From Muribaculaceae bacterium (GTDB lineage Bacteria > Bacteroidota > Bacteroidia > Bacteroidales > Muribaculaceae), in contig JAIDTL010000104.1 in NCBI GenBank assembly GCA_029060725.1, forward strand, positions 1 through 64,000: a DNA stretch of 64,000 nucleotides, read 5' to 3'. Below are positions 48,872 to 58,835 of the stretch, piece by piece. The number at the start of each line of letters is the position of its first letter. Within the stretch, counting starts at the first letter, position 1. Below the pieces are notes generated by a model. The model ran no database searches. It worked only from the letters and a program-made list of their open reading frames with translations, and was not told the DNA's origin. A program made the position numbers and the translations under genes.

Positions 48872-50131
48872 ATGGCAAAAAAGACTCAGGGATCGGGGTT
48901 GCAGTGCGCAATGTGCGGGGTGTTAGACTCTGATGCGAATCCGGTAGTAGAAATAATTCCCGGACTGGCACTTTGCTCCGATTGCGTTTCATATATTGAG
49001 ACTACTGCTCATGCGGAACTCGCCCAGAGGAATTCAGAAAAGCCCAAGAAAAAAGGGAAGAATTCCATCCCTAAACCGAAGGAGATAAAGGAGTTTCTCG
49101 ATCAGTATATCATTGGCCAGGATGAAGCAAAAAAATATATGGCTGTAGCTGTCTACAACCACTATAAGCGAATCCAACGCCTTGACGAAGGAAAGCAAGA
49201 TGCTGAAGATGTGGATATCGAAAAGTCTAACGTTATCCTCGTCGGACCCACAGGAACCGGCAAGACTCTGCTTGCCAAGACAATCGCTAAACTTCTTGAC
49301 GTGCCTTTCACCATCGTTGATGCTACGGTCTTGACAGAAGCCGGCTATGTTGGCGAAGATATCGAATCGCTCCTGACACGTCTGCTCCAGGCTTGCGACT
49401 ACGACGTGAAAAAGGCAGAACGAGGAATTGTCTTCATTGACGAAATCGACAAGATTGCACGCAAGAGCGACAATCCTTCGATCACTCGCGATGTAAGCGG
49501 AGAAGGAGTGCAGCAAGGTCTTCTAAAACTATTGGAAGGCTCTACCGTGCTTGTTCCCCCTAATGGCGGACGAAAACATCCTGAGCAAAAGATGATTCCG
49601 GTAGATACGAAAAATATCCTTTTCGTATGCGGTGGTGCTTTCGACGGCATCGAGCGTAAGATAGCCAACCGTCTTAATACCCACACAGTGGGATACGGTC
49701 AGAACAGCAGCGATGCAAAGAAGAAACGTGAGAATCTAATGCGCTACGTGATGCCTCAGGATCTGAAATCGTTTGGACTCATACCTGAGATTATCGGACG
49801 TCTCCCTGTGCTCACAGCCCTTGATCCCCTCGACAGGGATGCTTTGCGAAGAATTCTTGTAGAGCCAAAGAATGCCATCATACGTCAATACAAGAAACTC
49901 TTTGAGATGGATGGCGTAGAGCTTGATTTCACCGACGAGGCACTCGACACAATCGTAGACAAAGCAATCGAATATAAACTTGGAGCCCGCGGCTTGAGAA
50001 GCATCGTTGAAACCGTAATGGTTGATGCCATGTATGAAGTTCCCTCTTCCAAGACCAAGAAATTCGAGGTTACGGCCCAATACGTGCTCGACAAACTCGC
50101 CCAAAACCCCGGCTTAAACCAAGCTGAATAA
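48872..50131 (+). CDS. clpX: ATP-dependent Clp protease ATP-binding subunit ClpX
   Basis: AAA+ unfoldase that delivers substrates to ClpP. 419 residues. N-terminal zinc-binding domain with C-x2-C (LQCAMCG) and CSDC. Walker A VGPTGTGKTLLAKTIA, Walker B GIVFIDEIDKI, the pore-loop region DATVLTEAGYVGED, and sensor 2 ARGLRSIVE are all present. Followed by a good terminator. Confidence 0.97.
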   Translation: MAKKTQGSGLQCAMCGVLDSDANPVVEIIPGLALCSDCVSYIETTAHAELAQRNSEKPKKKGKNSIPKPKEIKEFLDQYIIGQDEAKKYMAVAVYNHYKRIQRLDEGKQDAEDVDIEKSNVILVGPTGTGKTLLAKTIAKLLDVPFTIVDATVLTEAGYVGEDIESLLTRLLQACDYDVKKAERGIVFIDEIDKIARKSDNPSITRDVSGEGVQQGLLKLLEGSTVLVPPNGGRKHPEQKMIPVDTKNILFVCGGAFDGIERKIANRLNTHTVGYGQNSSDAKKKRENLMRYVMPQDLKSFGLIPEIIGRLPVLTALDPLDRDALRRILVEPKNAIIRQYKKLFEMDGVELDFTDEALDTIVDKAIEYKLGARGLRSIVETVMVDAMYEVPSSKTKKFEVTAQYVLDKLAQNPGLNQAE

Positions 50132-50159
50132 AAGAAGACATCGCCTCTTACATATTATT

Positions 50160-50191
50160 AAAGTGCGCACCTCCAAAGATGCGCACTTTTT
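50160..50191 (+). terminator. Intrinsic terminator after clpX
   Basis: AAAGTGCGCA (50160-50169) pairs with TGCGCACTTT (50180-50189), followed by T-rich sequence. Confidence 0.88.
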
Positions 50192-50305
50192 ATATTTTTA
50201 ATCTCCCTTATACAATTTTACACCATTTTATTCGTTAATGAAAAAGTGAAGCCTCATGGCTTACCCATTTATATCATATCGATCTATTCAATATCGACAA
50301 CGAAA

Positions 50306-52033
50306 ATGAAAACAAAGCACATAGCTGCATTAGCCTTGATTGCAGGATCAACTCTCTTCGCTTTGGCGAAAGATGAAATCATCATGACTGTCAACGGTGT
50401 GGACGTCCCACGCTCTGAATTCGAATACCTATACCACAAAAACCAGCAACAGCAGGTGGATCCTCAATCGCTTGACGAATACGCCGAGATGTTTAAGGTA
50501 TACAAACTCAAAGTGGCGGATGCCCTCAACCAACAACTCGACACAATGTCGTCATTCAAAAAGGAGATGGATCAGTATAAAGCTGATCTCGCAACTCCTT
50601 ATATGACTGATTCTATCTTCCTAAATTCCCTTGTCAAGGAAGCATACGACCTCAGCAAGGAAGAAGTTGAGGCATTCCACATCATGCTTGCCAAAAGCCC
50701 CTCCGATGAAGAGACCCTTGCCTCGAAGGCTCAGGCAGATTCAATCAGGCAAGTGCTTCTAAATGGTGGAGACTTCAGCGAACTCGCTGCTAAATATTCA
50801 GTAGACCGCGCAAGTTCTAACCAAGGAGGCAGAATGGGATATATAATCTCAGGAAGATTCCCGTATGCGTTCGAGAAAGCTGCTTTCACACTGGCTCCAG
50901 GGGAGATTTCTGAAATAGTGGAGTCTCCACAAGGATATCATATCCTTAAAGGAGGCAAACATCGTCCTGCACGCGGAACGGTCTTGGTAGAGCACATAAT
51001 GAAAATGGTACCCCCCACTGCTACAGCGGAACAACAAGCGGCTGCAAAAGCAAGCATCGACAGCATTTATAATGTGGTAGTGGCTAATCCTGAAAAATTT
51101 GAAGATCTTGCACGCGAACTCAGCGACGACAAAGGGTCCGGCAGACAAGGAGGCAAACTCAATTGGTTTGGCGCAGGTATGATGGTTGAGCCATTCGATT
51201 CCGCTTCTTTCGCTATCGCAGTCAATGAAATTTCCACTCCGGTAAAAAGCCAATATGGTTGGCACATCATCCGCAAACTTGATGCAAAGGGTCCGGCATC
51301 GCTACAGGAAATCAAACCGACGGTGCTCAAACGTATAGCAAACCCTCAAGACGAACGCTATAAGCTCGTAGAGCAAAACCTCATAAACAATCTCCGCAAG
51401 AAGCACAAGAAGATCCTTCAAAAACAAGATCTTGATGATGAAGCACTTATGGAGGTTGAATACGAATGGCTTTATGCCAACGAGCCCGACTATAGAAACC
51501 TTCTCAAAGAATACCGCGAAGGTTCTCTACTCTATGAGGCAAGTCTTCGTGAGGTTTGGGACAAAGCAGCTAAAGACAATGATGGTCTCACCAATTATTT
51601 CAATGCCCATCGTGATGACTACAAATGGACAAAACCACACGTAAAAGGTATCCTTGTCCAGGCCACCAATGACTCAGTAGCCGGTCTTGTAAGAGCAGCT
51701 CTTAGAGAGGCATCTGACGACAACGGCATAAAGGCAATAAGAAAGCAATTTGTAGGAAAAGCTTCTTTAGACCGAATCCTTATGGAACAGGGTCAGAATG
51801 CGATGGTAGATAATGTCATGTTTGGTGGTGAACCAGTGAAACCAAACAACAAGAAATATACAGTCTACTTCATCTACGATCCCAAACTTCTTGATGCCCC
51901 GGAGACTATGACAGATGTAAAGAGCCTCGTGACAAGCGACTACCAGAATCAGCTCGAACACGACTGGGTTGAATCTTTGAAATCACGCTACCCTGTCAAG
52001 GTCAATGATAAGGTACTGAAAAAAGTGAAATGA
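50306..52033 (+). CDS. Periplasmic peptidyl-prolyl isomerase with two parvulin domains (SurA/PpiD-like)
   Basis: 575 residues from the ATG at 50306, where the signal peptide MKTKHIAALALIAGSTLFAL begins; the frame upstream has no support. A chaperone-like helical N-terminus is followed by two parvulin-type rotamase domains (about 110-215 and 220-320). Typical second-half motifs are visible in each: GQ-like FEKAAFTLAPGEISEIVES then YHILK, and DSASFAIAVNEISTPVKS then WHIIRK. The C-terminal 230 residues are helical. Acts on outer-membrane protein folding. Ends in a terminator, so it is separate from the next SurA-like genes. Confidence 0.9.
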   Translation: MKTKHIAALALIAGSTLFALAKDEIIMTVNGVDVPRSEFEYLYHKNQQQQVDPQSLDEYAEMFKVYKLKVADALNQQLDTMSSFKKEMDQYKADLATPYMTDSIFLNSLVKEAYDLSKEEVEAFHIMLAKSPSDEETLASKAQADSIRQVLLNGGDFSELAAKYSVDRASSNQGGRMGYIISGRFPYAFEKAAFTLAPGEISEIVESPQGYHILKGGKHRPARGTVLVEHIMKMVPPTATAEQQAAAKASIDSIYNVVVANPEKFEDLARELSDDKGSGRQGGKLNWFGAGMMVEPFDSASFAIAVNEISTPVKSQYGWHIIRKLDAKGPASLQEIKPTVLKRIANPQDERYKLVEQNLINNLRKKHKKILQKQDLDDEALMEVEYEWLYANEPDYRNLLKEYREGSLLYEASLREVWDKAAKDNDGLTNYFNAHRDDYKWTKPHVKGILVQATNDSVAGLVRAALREASDDNGIKAIRKQFVGKASLDRILMEQGQNAMVDNVMFGGEPVKPNNKKYTVYFIYDPKLLDAPETMTDVKSLVTSDYQNQLEHDWVESLKSRYPVKVNDKVLKKVK

Positions 52034-52059
52034 TAAATTGCTTCTATTCGACAAATATT

Positions 52060-52087
52060 AAAACCTCGGCTTAAAACCGGGGTTTTT
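52060..52087 (+). terminator. Intrinsic terminator after the first SurA-like gene
   Basis: AAAACCTCGG (52060-52069) pairs with CCGGGGTTTT (52077-52086) with one T-G wobble, then T-rich sequence. Confidence 0.85.
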
Positions 52088-52102
52088 GTCTTTAAGTGTT
52101 TT

Positions 52103-52137
52103 TTTGTTGCACGTATACAATTTTTTTTGTAATTTTG
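52103..52137 (+). promoter_or_regulatory. Promoter of the envelope-biogenesis run
   Basis: TAATTTTG (52130-52137) preceded by TTTG (52103-52106, spacing 23) or TTG (52107-52109, spacing 20). The ATG at 52146 is only eight bases beyond the -7 element, implying an almost leaderless message. Confidence 0.65.
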
Positions 52138-52145
52138 CTGATTAG

Positions 52146-53018
52146 ATGAGAAAGACCGCTATAATACTTCTGACATGTGTCGGAATGGCAGCCGGTTGCG
52201 AAAGAGGTAATAAATCCCCTGAGGTGACAGACAGCGACATCGTGGCACAATACCGCGATTCAGTGCTTTTGTTGTCTGACATCATCAGAAAGCTTCCTCC
52301 AGCCATCAGCTCAGCCGACAGCGCAGCTCTCATCAAAAAAATTGCCGACCAATGGATCGAGGGTTTCCTGATAGAAGACCTTGCAGCAAGCCAAATCGAC
52401 GATATGGACCGTATAAACTCACTCACCGCCGACTATAAAAGAAGTCTCATCGCAGATTCATATCGAAGGAAAATGAGGCGTAAAGGTGTGCAGCCGGTAG
52501 ATATGGATGCCGTCAAGGAATACTACAAAGGGCATACAAACGAACTTCGTCTTGAACGCCCTATTGTAAAAGGATTATTTATAAGAGTCCCCGCTTCTTC
52601 AAGATACATTGACGATATACGCCATTGGATGAAGAATTCAGACCCTGACTCATTCGACAAATTGGAGAATACCGGTCGACACGAAGCAACGGCTTTCCGC
52701 TATTTTGCCGATCAATGGGTTGATTTTGATGCCATTGCGGGTGAAATCCCTCAGAAGCTCGGTGATGGTGACAAGTTTGTAGAGAACACCATTGACTTTG
52801 AGACGGAACTTAACGGAACTGTCTACATCCTTCACCTGACCGACTTTAGGAAAAGGGGCTCCATAATGCCGCAAGAATATGCAGCTCCGATCATTGAAGA
52901 CAGAATGAAGGCTCTCCACCTTGCCGACTACGAGAAAGGACTTATCAAGGCTCTCAGAGCAACGGCTATTGAAAAAGATATTTTGAAAGAAGGATCATAC
53001 TTTATACAAAGCAAATGA
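52146..53018 (+). CDS. SurA-like lipoprotein without an obvious isomerase domain
   Basis: 290 residues. Lipobox GMAAGC places the lipidated Cys at residue 18. The mature protein has helices resembling the SurA/PpiD N-terminal chaperone domain (DSDIVAQYRDSVLLLSDIIR, IADQWIEGFLIEDLAASQID). The region where the parvulin domain would lie (about 145-240) lacks the usual motifs, so it is probably a chaperone-only member. Four-base overlap (ATGA) with the following surA-type gene indicates translational coupling. Confidence 0.82.
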   Translation: MRKTAIILLTCVGMAAGCERGNKSPEVTDSDIVAQYRDSVLLLSDIIRKLPPAISSADSAALIKKIADQWIEGFLIEDLAASQIDDMDRINSLTADYKRSLIADSYRRKMRRKGVQPVDMDAVKEYYKGHTNELRLERPIVKGLFIRVPASSRYIDDIRHWMKNSDPDSFDKLENTGRHEATAFRYFADQWVDFDAIAGEIPQKLGDGDKFVENTIDFETELNGTVYILHLTDFRKRGSIMPQEYAAPIIEDRMKALHLADYEKGLIKALRATAIEKDILKEGSYFIQSK

Positions 53019-54421
53019 AAAAGAAAACTACCATAGGCCTTGTGGCAGCAGCCGCATTTTCAATAGGAATCACTGCATTCGCAGATTCCACTTCAGGCCC
53101 CAAAAAGAATGTAATCGATGAAGTGGCTTGGATTGTAGGCGACAACGCCATATACAAGTCAGAAATTGAGGAAGAATATGCCTCAATGCGAAGCATGGGT
53201 GTGAGCCCAAGCGGCGACCCTTATTGTGTGATCCCTGAACAACTTGCAGTTGAAAAGCTTTACCTCCACCAAGGCAAACTCGATACTATCGAAGCCCCTG
53301 TCGGACAACTCTCGCCACGGGCGGAAATGCAGATGAACTATTATGTCAAGATGTTAGGTAGCCGAGAAAAAGTGGAAGAAATGTTCCGCAAACCCTGGAA
53401 TTCTATTCGCGACGAGGTGATTGAAAAGATGAAGACCAACTACATTAAGGAGACAGTGCAAGATAATCTGACAAAGAATGTGAAGGCGACTCCTAACGAT
53501 GTAAAAAAATATTTTGCAAAGCTCCCTGCCGACAGCATTCCATACGTCCCGATGCAAGTAGAGGTGCAGATTATGCAACTTAATCCAATCATCCCTAAGC
53601 AAGAAATAGAGAATGTCAAGGCTCGACTACGTGAATTTACCGACCGTGTCAATAAGGGAGAATCGGAATTCTCCACTCTTGCCATATTTTACAGCGAAGA
53701 CCCCGGAAGCGCTCCCAAAGGTGGAGAACTGGGATATGCGACACGCTCTACTTACGTCCCTGAATTTGCTAATGTGGCTTTCAATCTCAACGACCCAAAG
53801 AAAGTCAGCCGTATCGTGGAAACTGAATTCGGTTACCATATAATCCAGTTTATCGATCGAAAGGGTGAAGAGGTGAATGTTCGCCATATTCTTCTCAAGC
53901 CAAAGGTCAATGAAAAAGATCTCCGTGATGCTACAATGCGCCTTGACTCAATAAGAAAGGAAATAGTAGCCGGTTCGTTTTCTTTTGATGAAAACGTTCG
54001 CTTCATTAGCCAAGACAAGGATTCCCGCAACAATAAGGGTATCATGATCAATAGCAATCAAGAAAGCGAAAGATTTGGCACCACTCGCTTTGAGATGCAG
54101 GATCTTCCGCCTGAGATCGCTCAACGCATTGAGAAGATGCAACCCGGAGACTTGAGCGAACCTTTCATCATGACAGATCCTAAGAAAAATCAGGAGGTAG
54201 CCGTCATGGTGAAGCTTAAAGAAAGAATCCCGGGGCACTCTGCCAACCTTGCTGAAGACTACAATATGCTTAAGCGTATGTATGAAAACTATACAAAGGA
54301 GCAGATCATCAAAGACTGGGTAGAGAAAAAAATCAAAGACACGTACGTGCATATTTCCGAAGGTTGGAACAATTGTGAGTTCCACTACGACGGATGGGAG
54401 AAAGAGAAGGCAGAGAAATAA
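53015..54421 (+). CDS. Periplasmic peptidyl-prolyl isomerase SurA-type
   Basis: 468 residues. Signal peptide to about residue 23 (GITAFADSTSG). N-terminal chaperone domain starts VIDEVAWIVGDNAIYKSEIE, the canonical SurA opening. Two parvulin domains follow (about 175-285 and 290-400), with FSTLAIFYSEDPGSAPKGGE and LGYATRSTYVPEFANVAFNL in the first and VNVRHILLKPKV opening the second. Catalyses prolyl isomerisation and escorts beta-barrel proteins to the BAM complex. Directly followed, without a gap, by the OstA-like gene. Confidence 0.93.
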   Translation: MKKKTTIGLVAAAAFSIGITAFADSTSGPKKNVIDEVAWIVGDNAIYKSEIEEEYASMRSMGVSPSGDPYCVIPEQLAVEKLYLHQGKLDTIEAPVGQLSPRAEMQMNYYVKMLGSREKVEEMFRKPWNSIRDEVIEKMKTNYIKETVQDNLTKNVKATPNDVKKYFAKLPADSIPYVPMQVEVQIMQLNPIIPKQEIENVKARLREFTDRVNKGESEFSTLAIFYSEDPGSAPKGGELGYATRSTYVPEFANVAFNLNDPKKVSRIVETEFGYHIIQFIDRKGEEVNVRHILLKPKVNEKDLRDATMRLDSIRKEIVAGSFSFDENVRFISQDKDSRNNKGIMINSNQESERFGTTRFEMQDLPPEIAQRIEKMQPGDLSEPFIMTDPKKNQEVAVMVKLKERIPGHSANLAEDYNMLKRMYENYTKEQIIKDWVEKKIKDTYVHISEGWNNCEFHYDGWEKEKAEK

Positions 54422-56602
54422 ATGACTCGGTATCAAAAGGGACTTTTAGGATTTATTGGAGTGATGTTGCTGACTTTCTTCGGCAACATCGCTTTCTGTG
54501 CATTTGCTCAGCAAGTGAAGAAAAAGGAAGCTCGGAAAAAAGAGGAAACTTATACCCGCCCGGCTCCTTCAAAGCCAATTAAACCCATCATACCTTCTCA
54601 AAACCGCTATCAAAGCGACAAGGTTTTCCTCGAATATGCCGATAGCCTTTATAAACTACAACCGGCTTGGAACGACACCACAGAACGACAAATAGTGACC
54701 GGAAATGTCAAATTCCGTCAAGGATCGCTATGGATGTTCTGTGACTCTGCATACTACTATCCGGAAATCAACTCGCTTGATGCTTTCGGACATATACGTA
54801 TGGAACAAGGAGATACCCTTTTCGTTTGGGCTGACCAACTTTATTACAATGGTGATGCCAAACTCGCAAAACTCACAAAGGGTCCTTCCGAACCGAAAGT
54901 AAGGCTCAAAGATCCCGGCGGAGAACTTCTCACGGACACTCTCGATTATGACGTGGAACTCGAAACGGGTTTCTACGGTTGCGGCGGTCTTCTGAAAGAT
55001 GATGTCAACACTTTGACTTCCATTTTCGGACAATATAACAGCAGGACAAAAGACGCTGAGTTCTTTTATGATGTAGAACTAATCAACCATAAGGATAACT
55101 TCACCCTTCTCAGCGACACTCTTTACTACAATACTGCCACTCACATGGCACGCATTGATAGCCCTACCGATATTTATGGTCCGAACGATACGATCTATAC
55201 TTCCAAAGGATGGTATAACACTCAACTAAATAATCTTGAGATGCTACATCGATCCACAATCATTCATAAGGATTCGCTCGGTAGAGCTACTGTTCTGGAA
55301 GGTGATTCTATCATTTACGACAACGCTACCCGAATAAGTTGGGCATACCAGTATCGTGACATCACGAAACTTTCACAGCCCACTATCATTACCGATACTG
55401 CCAATAAAATCATTCTTATCAGTGCTTTCGGGATGTATAATGATTCCACTAAGGAGGCATTTGCAACCGGATATCCGCTACTTAAGGAATACTCTCGTCC
55501 TGACACTCTTTTCCTTAGAGCAGACTCAATATTCACGTATATACGCCAAGATACGATAAGAGTGCCAAAATTCTATCCTGAAAAATTTGTGATGGAACCT
55601 TTCAGTGCCGACAACTTTGAATATCTTGAATTGCAATATAGCGAAGATTCTGAATTTATGCCTCCTATCTCAAAAGAAGAAATGAAAGGCCTTCTGATAT
55701 CTATGCTTGGTATTATAAAAGAGGTGAATTCACCTAAAATTGAAGTTGAAGTAGATTCTATATCAATTCCGGATTCCATAGAAATTTCCGATAGCATCAA
55801 CATTTCAGACAACTCTGAAATATCAGAAATATCAGAACCTTCTGAAAAATCTGAATCGATTGAACCATCAGATTCTTCCATTATCTCAAATATTCCCAAT
55901 CGTCAAATCCCCGGGAAACAGCCTCCTGTGCAAGAGGAGATAAAGGAAGAAATTGAGATGGTCATAAAAGAAATCAGAGACTATCATATTGCCAAAGCCT
56001 ATCCGAGAGCTCGCTTCTTCAATCAAGACATACAGGGGGTGGCAGATACGTTAGAGATATATGAAAACGACTCTTTGATGTATATGAAAAGGAAGCCGGT
56101 AGTGTGGAATGATGAGCGTCAAGTGAACGGCGAAGAAATAATCCTTCATTTCAACGACACCACAGTAGACTATGCTAATCTCCCTAAATCCGGATTTATG
56201 GCTGAACACGTTGACGAGGATTTCTACAATCAACTCTCGGGCAAAAAGATGGAAGCTTGGTTTGAAGACAGCTATCTGAAACGCCTCTACGTCGACGGGA
56301 ATGTCCAAGTGATCATGCTTCCGATGGAGAATGACTCTTCCTTCAATAAACTCGTGGATGCCGAGAGCAGTTACATGACAGTCGACTTAGAAAATAAGCA
56401 AGTTCAGAAGATCAAGATGTGGCCCGAAGTGACCGGCAACGCCACCCCTATCTTCCTTATTAAGAAGGCTCAAAAATACCTTCCCAATTTCCGTTGGCTC
56501 GATGCCATTCGTCCTAAACGCACTGTCATCGATGGCGTTGTACGCTGGGACGACGAACTCGGCGAAATTCCCGAAGAACTTGAAATGTACTTCTTAGAAT
56601 AA
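54422..56602 (+). CDS. OstA-like (LptA/LptD N-domain type) envelope protein
   Basis: 726 residues. An N-terminal membrane or signal segment (GLLGFIGVMLLTFFGNIAFC) precedes a basic linker, then a long beta-jellyroll-type region in repeated strands (VTGNVKFRQGSLWMFCDSAY, RMEQGDTLFVWADQLYYNGD) typical of OstA_2-like proteins that carry LPS through the periplasm. An Asp/Glu-Ser-Ile low-complexity insertion lies at about residues 445-495 (SISIPDSIEISDSINISDNS). Starts on the base after the surA stop. A role in LPS transport is inferred from the family. Confidence 0.88.
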   Translation: MTRYQKGLLGFIGVMLLTFFGNIAFCAFAQQVKKKEARKKEETYTRPAPSKPIKPIIPSQNRYQSDKVFLEYADSLYKLQPAWNDTTERQIVTGNVKFRQGSLWMFCDSAYYYPEINSLDAFGHIRMEQGDTLFVWADQLYYNGDAKLAKLTKGPSEPKVRLKDPGGELLTDTLDYDVELETGFYGCGGLLKDDVNTLTSIFGQYNSRTKDAEFFYDVELINHKDNFTLLSDTLYYNTATHMARIDSPTDIYGPNDTIYTSKGWYNTQLNNLEMLHRSTIIHKDSLGRATVLEGDSIIYDNATRISWAYQYRDITKLSQPTIITDTANKIILISAFGMYNDSTKEAFATGYPLLKEYSRPDTLFLRADSIFTYIRQDTIRVPKFYPEKFVMEPFSADNFEYLELQYSEDSEFMPPISKEEMKGLLISMLGIIKEVNSPKIEVEVDSISIPDSIEISDSINISDNSEISEISEPSEKSESIEPSDSSIISNIPNRQIPGKQPPVQEEIKEEIEMVIKEIRDYHIAKAYPRARFFNQDIQGVADTLEIYENDSLMYMKRKPVVWNDERQVNGEEIILHFNDTTVDYANLPKSGFMAEHVDEDFYNQLSGKKMEAWFEDSYLKRLYVDGNVQVIMLPMENDSSFNKLVDAESSYMTVDLENKQVQKIKMWPEVTGNATPIFLIKKAQKYLPNFRWLDAIRPKRTVIDGVVRWDDELGEIPEELEMYFLE

Positions 56603-56623
56603 ACCTTTCTTAAATATTTATCT

Positions 56624-58540
56624 ATGGACATCATCCGTCTCTTACCTGACTCAGTAGCCAATCAGATTGCCGCCGGCGAAGTGATACAACGCCCAGCATC
56701 GGTGATCAAGGAGCTCGTGGAAAATGCTGCGGATGCCGGAGCCTCCGACATTAAAATTTTCATAAAGGATGCCGGTAAAACTCTTATCCAAGTTGTCGAC
56801 AACGGTAAGGGAATGTCTGAGACTGATGCCCGTATGGCTTTCGAACGCCACGCCACTTCAAAAATTAAAAGTGCCGAGGATCTTTTTTCACTTCACACAA
56901 TGGGCTTCCGCGGCGAGGCTCTCCCTTCAATATGCGCAATCTCACAAGTGGAACTTCGCACCCGCACAGAAGATTCACAGATGGGCACTCGTCTGATCAT
57001 CAATGGGTCTAAAGTGGAAAGCCAGGAGCCTTGCATGTGCGATAAAGGCACTTCTATAAGTATCAGAAATCTTTTCTTCAATTTCCCGGCACGCCGAAAA
57101 TTTCTGAAGTCTGATGCCGGAGAGCTTGGTCACATCATGCGAGAGTTTGAGCGAATGGCTCTTGTAAACAACAATCTGCGCATAAGCATCGACACTGGCA
57201 ACCGTGTTATCGACCTTCGTCCAGGCTCAATGCTTCAGCGCATCAACGATATTTGGAAAAACAACCTCAATATGCAGTTGATTCCAATCGACGTTGACAC
57301 AGATCTTGTAAAGATCCAAGGATTTGTCTCGCGTCCGGAATTTGCGCGAAGAAGGAATGCACTATGGCATCTGATAGCTAATGGCAGACACATCAACCAT
57401 CTGAAGATGCACAAAGTGATTACCGGCTGCTTTGATAATCTTATAGCCTCCGATACCCAACCATGCTACTTCATAAAAATTCAAGTTGATCCTTCTGAAA
57501 TTGACATCAACATCCATCCAAGCAAAAATGAAGTGAAACTCGAACGGGAAAAAGAAATCCTTAGCATATTGGGTGCAAGCATAAAGGCTGCCCTCGGCAA
57601 ATTTGCCGCTACGCCACAGATTGATTTCGATACCGACCTTGTGCCTATACAGGCTCCGAGTGAAGGATCTCCGGAAAATCCTACCATCCAAGTCCCTTCC
57701 GATTATAATCCATTCGAGATTCAAACCGGAAATGGCTTCATTCCTAACGAAGAGGAAGGTATATATTCGAGTTCAAACACAGGTTCAAAATTCGGAGGAA
57801 GCTTCGGATCAAGCTATTACGGAAATAGAGAGAATCGAAGCAATGTCAGAAATTGGGATTCTCTCTACAATCGATTTATGAATCGCCAGGAAGAATCTGC
57901 TCTCGAAAAGGCTCCTATTGAAGGCGTCCTCCCTGCCATCGAAGAAAATATAAGCATGCCGGTAAGGGAATGCTTCCAATATGCTGATAAATATATCATC
58001 ACGTCTACTCGCGATGGAGTAATGATCATCGACCAGCATAGGGCACATCTTAAAATTCTCTTTGAAGATTGCCTCCGGAGCATCCGACGCATGGAGGTGA
58101 CGAGCCAACATGTTCTCTTCCCGGAGAATATATCCCTCGATTTTGAGCAGCAAGATGCCCTTGCACGTATCCAGACAGAACTATCCGCTATCGGTTTTTC
58201 CCTCGAATACGAAGAAGATAATAGATGGCAAATTGCAGCAGTCCCTACTATGATAAGCCAAAGCGATGCTAAAGAAACTGTCCTTAGGATCCTTGAATCA
58301 GTCAGAGAAGACTCAGACTCTTTCGGGACATCTGCCGATCCTATCGACGACATCATGGAACGCATGGCTCTAATTATGGCAAGGAGCGCTGCCATTACTC
58401 GAGGACGTCGCCTCTCCCCCTCCGAAATGGAAAATCTCGTGGGCCAACTGATGTCGCTACCGGATCCTTCACTGACCCCCAATGGCAAACTTATCTTCAC
58501 CATCCTCGACGAAGAGCGCCTGAAATCATTTCTTAGTTAA
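56624..58540 (+). CDS. mutL: DNA mismatch repair protein MutL
   Basis: 638 residues. GHKL ATPase motifs: VIKELVENAADAGASDIKIF (with the catalytic Glu and metal Asn), VDNGKGM, and HTMGFRGEALPSI. The transducer domain runs to about residue 330 and the C-terminal dimerisation domain from about 445. The region of the endonuclease motif reads IIDQHRAHLKILFEDCL, which does not give the full DQHAx2Ex4E pattern, so metal-dependent nicking activity is uncertain. The linker (about 340-430) is Gly/Ser/Asn-rich. It closes the envelope gene run after a 21-bp gap. Confidence 0.95.
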   Translation: MDIIRLLPDSVANQIAAGEVIQRPASVIKELVENAADAGASDIKIFIKDAGKTLIQVVDNGKGMSETDARMAFERHATSKIKSAEDLFSLHTMGFRGEALPSICAISQVELRTRTEDSQMGTRLIINGSKVESQEPCMCDKGTSISIRNLFFNFPARRKFLKSDAGELGHIMREFERMALVNNNLRISIDTGNRVIDLRPGSMLQRINDIWKNNLNMQLIPIDVDTDLVKIQGFVSRPEFARRRNALWHLIANGRHINHLKMHKVITGCFDNLIASDTQPCYFIKIQVDPSEIDINIHPSKNEVKLEREKEILSILGASIKAALGKFAATPQIDFDTDLVPIQAPSEGSPENPTIQVPSDYNPFEIQTGNGFIPNEEEGIYSSSNTGSKFGGSFGSSYYGNRENRSNVRNWDSLYNRFMNRQEESALEKAPIEGVLPAIEENISMPVRECFQYADKYIITSTRDGVMIIDQHRAHLKILFEDCLRSIRRMEVTSQHVLFPENISLDFEQQDALARIQTELSAIGFSLEYEEDNRWQIAAVPTMISQSDAKETVLRILESVREDSDSFGTSADPIDDIMERMALIMARSAAITRGRRLSPSEMENLVGQLMSLPDPSLTPNGKLIFTILDEERLKSFLS

Positions 58541-58835
58541 CTATTAACTATGAACAACTATTAAGGATATATGACTCACGAGCCATGTGTCCCTACAAGG
58601 TAAATGTGAATTTACCGGAGATTACATATCGCTAATAAATATGCAAGGCTTTACCAAACTTAATTAATTGGGCAATTATTATTGTTGACAGATTTTATAG
58701 ATATCTAAGCATTAGATATTTATATTAAAATTGTGGAAATTTTAGTAAAAATTCGCATCAAAAAGTTTATGATTTTCGGAAAATTTTTACGAACTTTGCA
58801 TCCAAATATCAAACAACTTTTACAGCTTTAACGAA

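Noticed and set aside
58541-58835. Possible cobalamin riboswitch ahead of the B12-dependent nrdJ
   Set aside because: Only a seven-pair hairpin (58599-58616) and AT-rich sequence are present; no B12-box-like GCCACTG element or the larger riboswitch fold could be seen.
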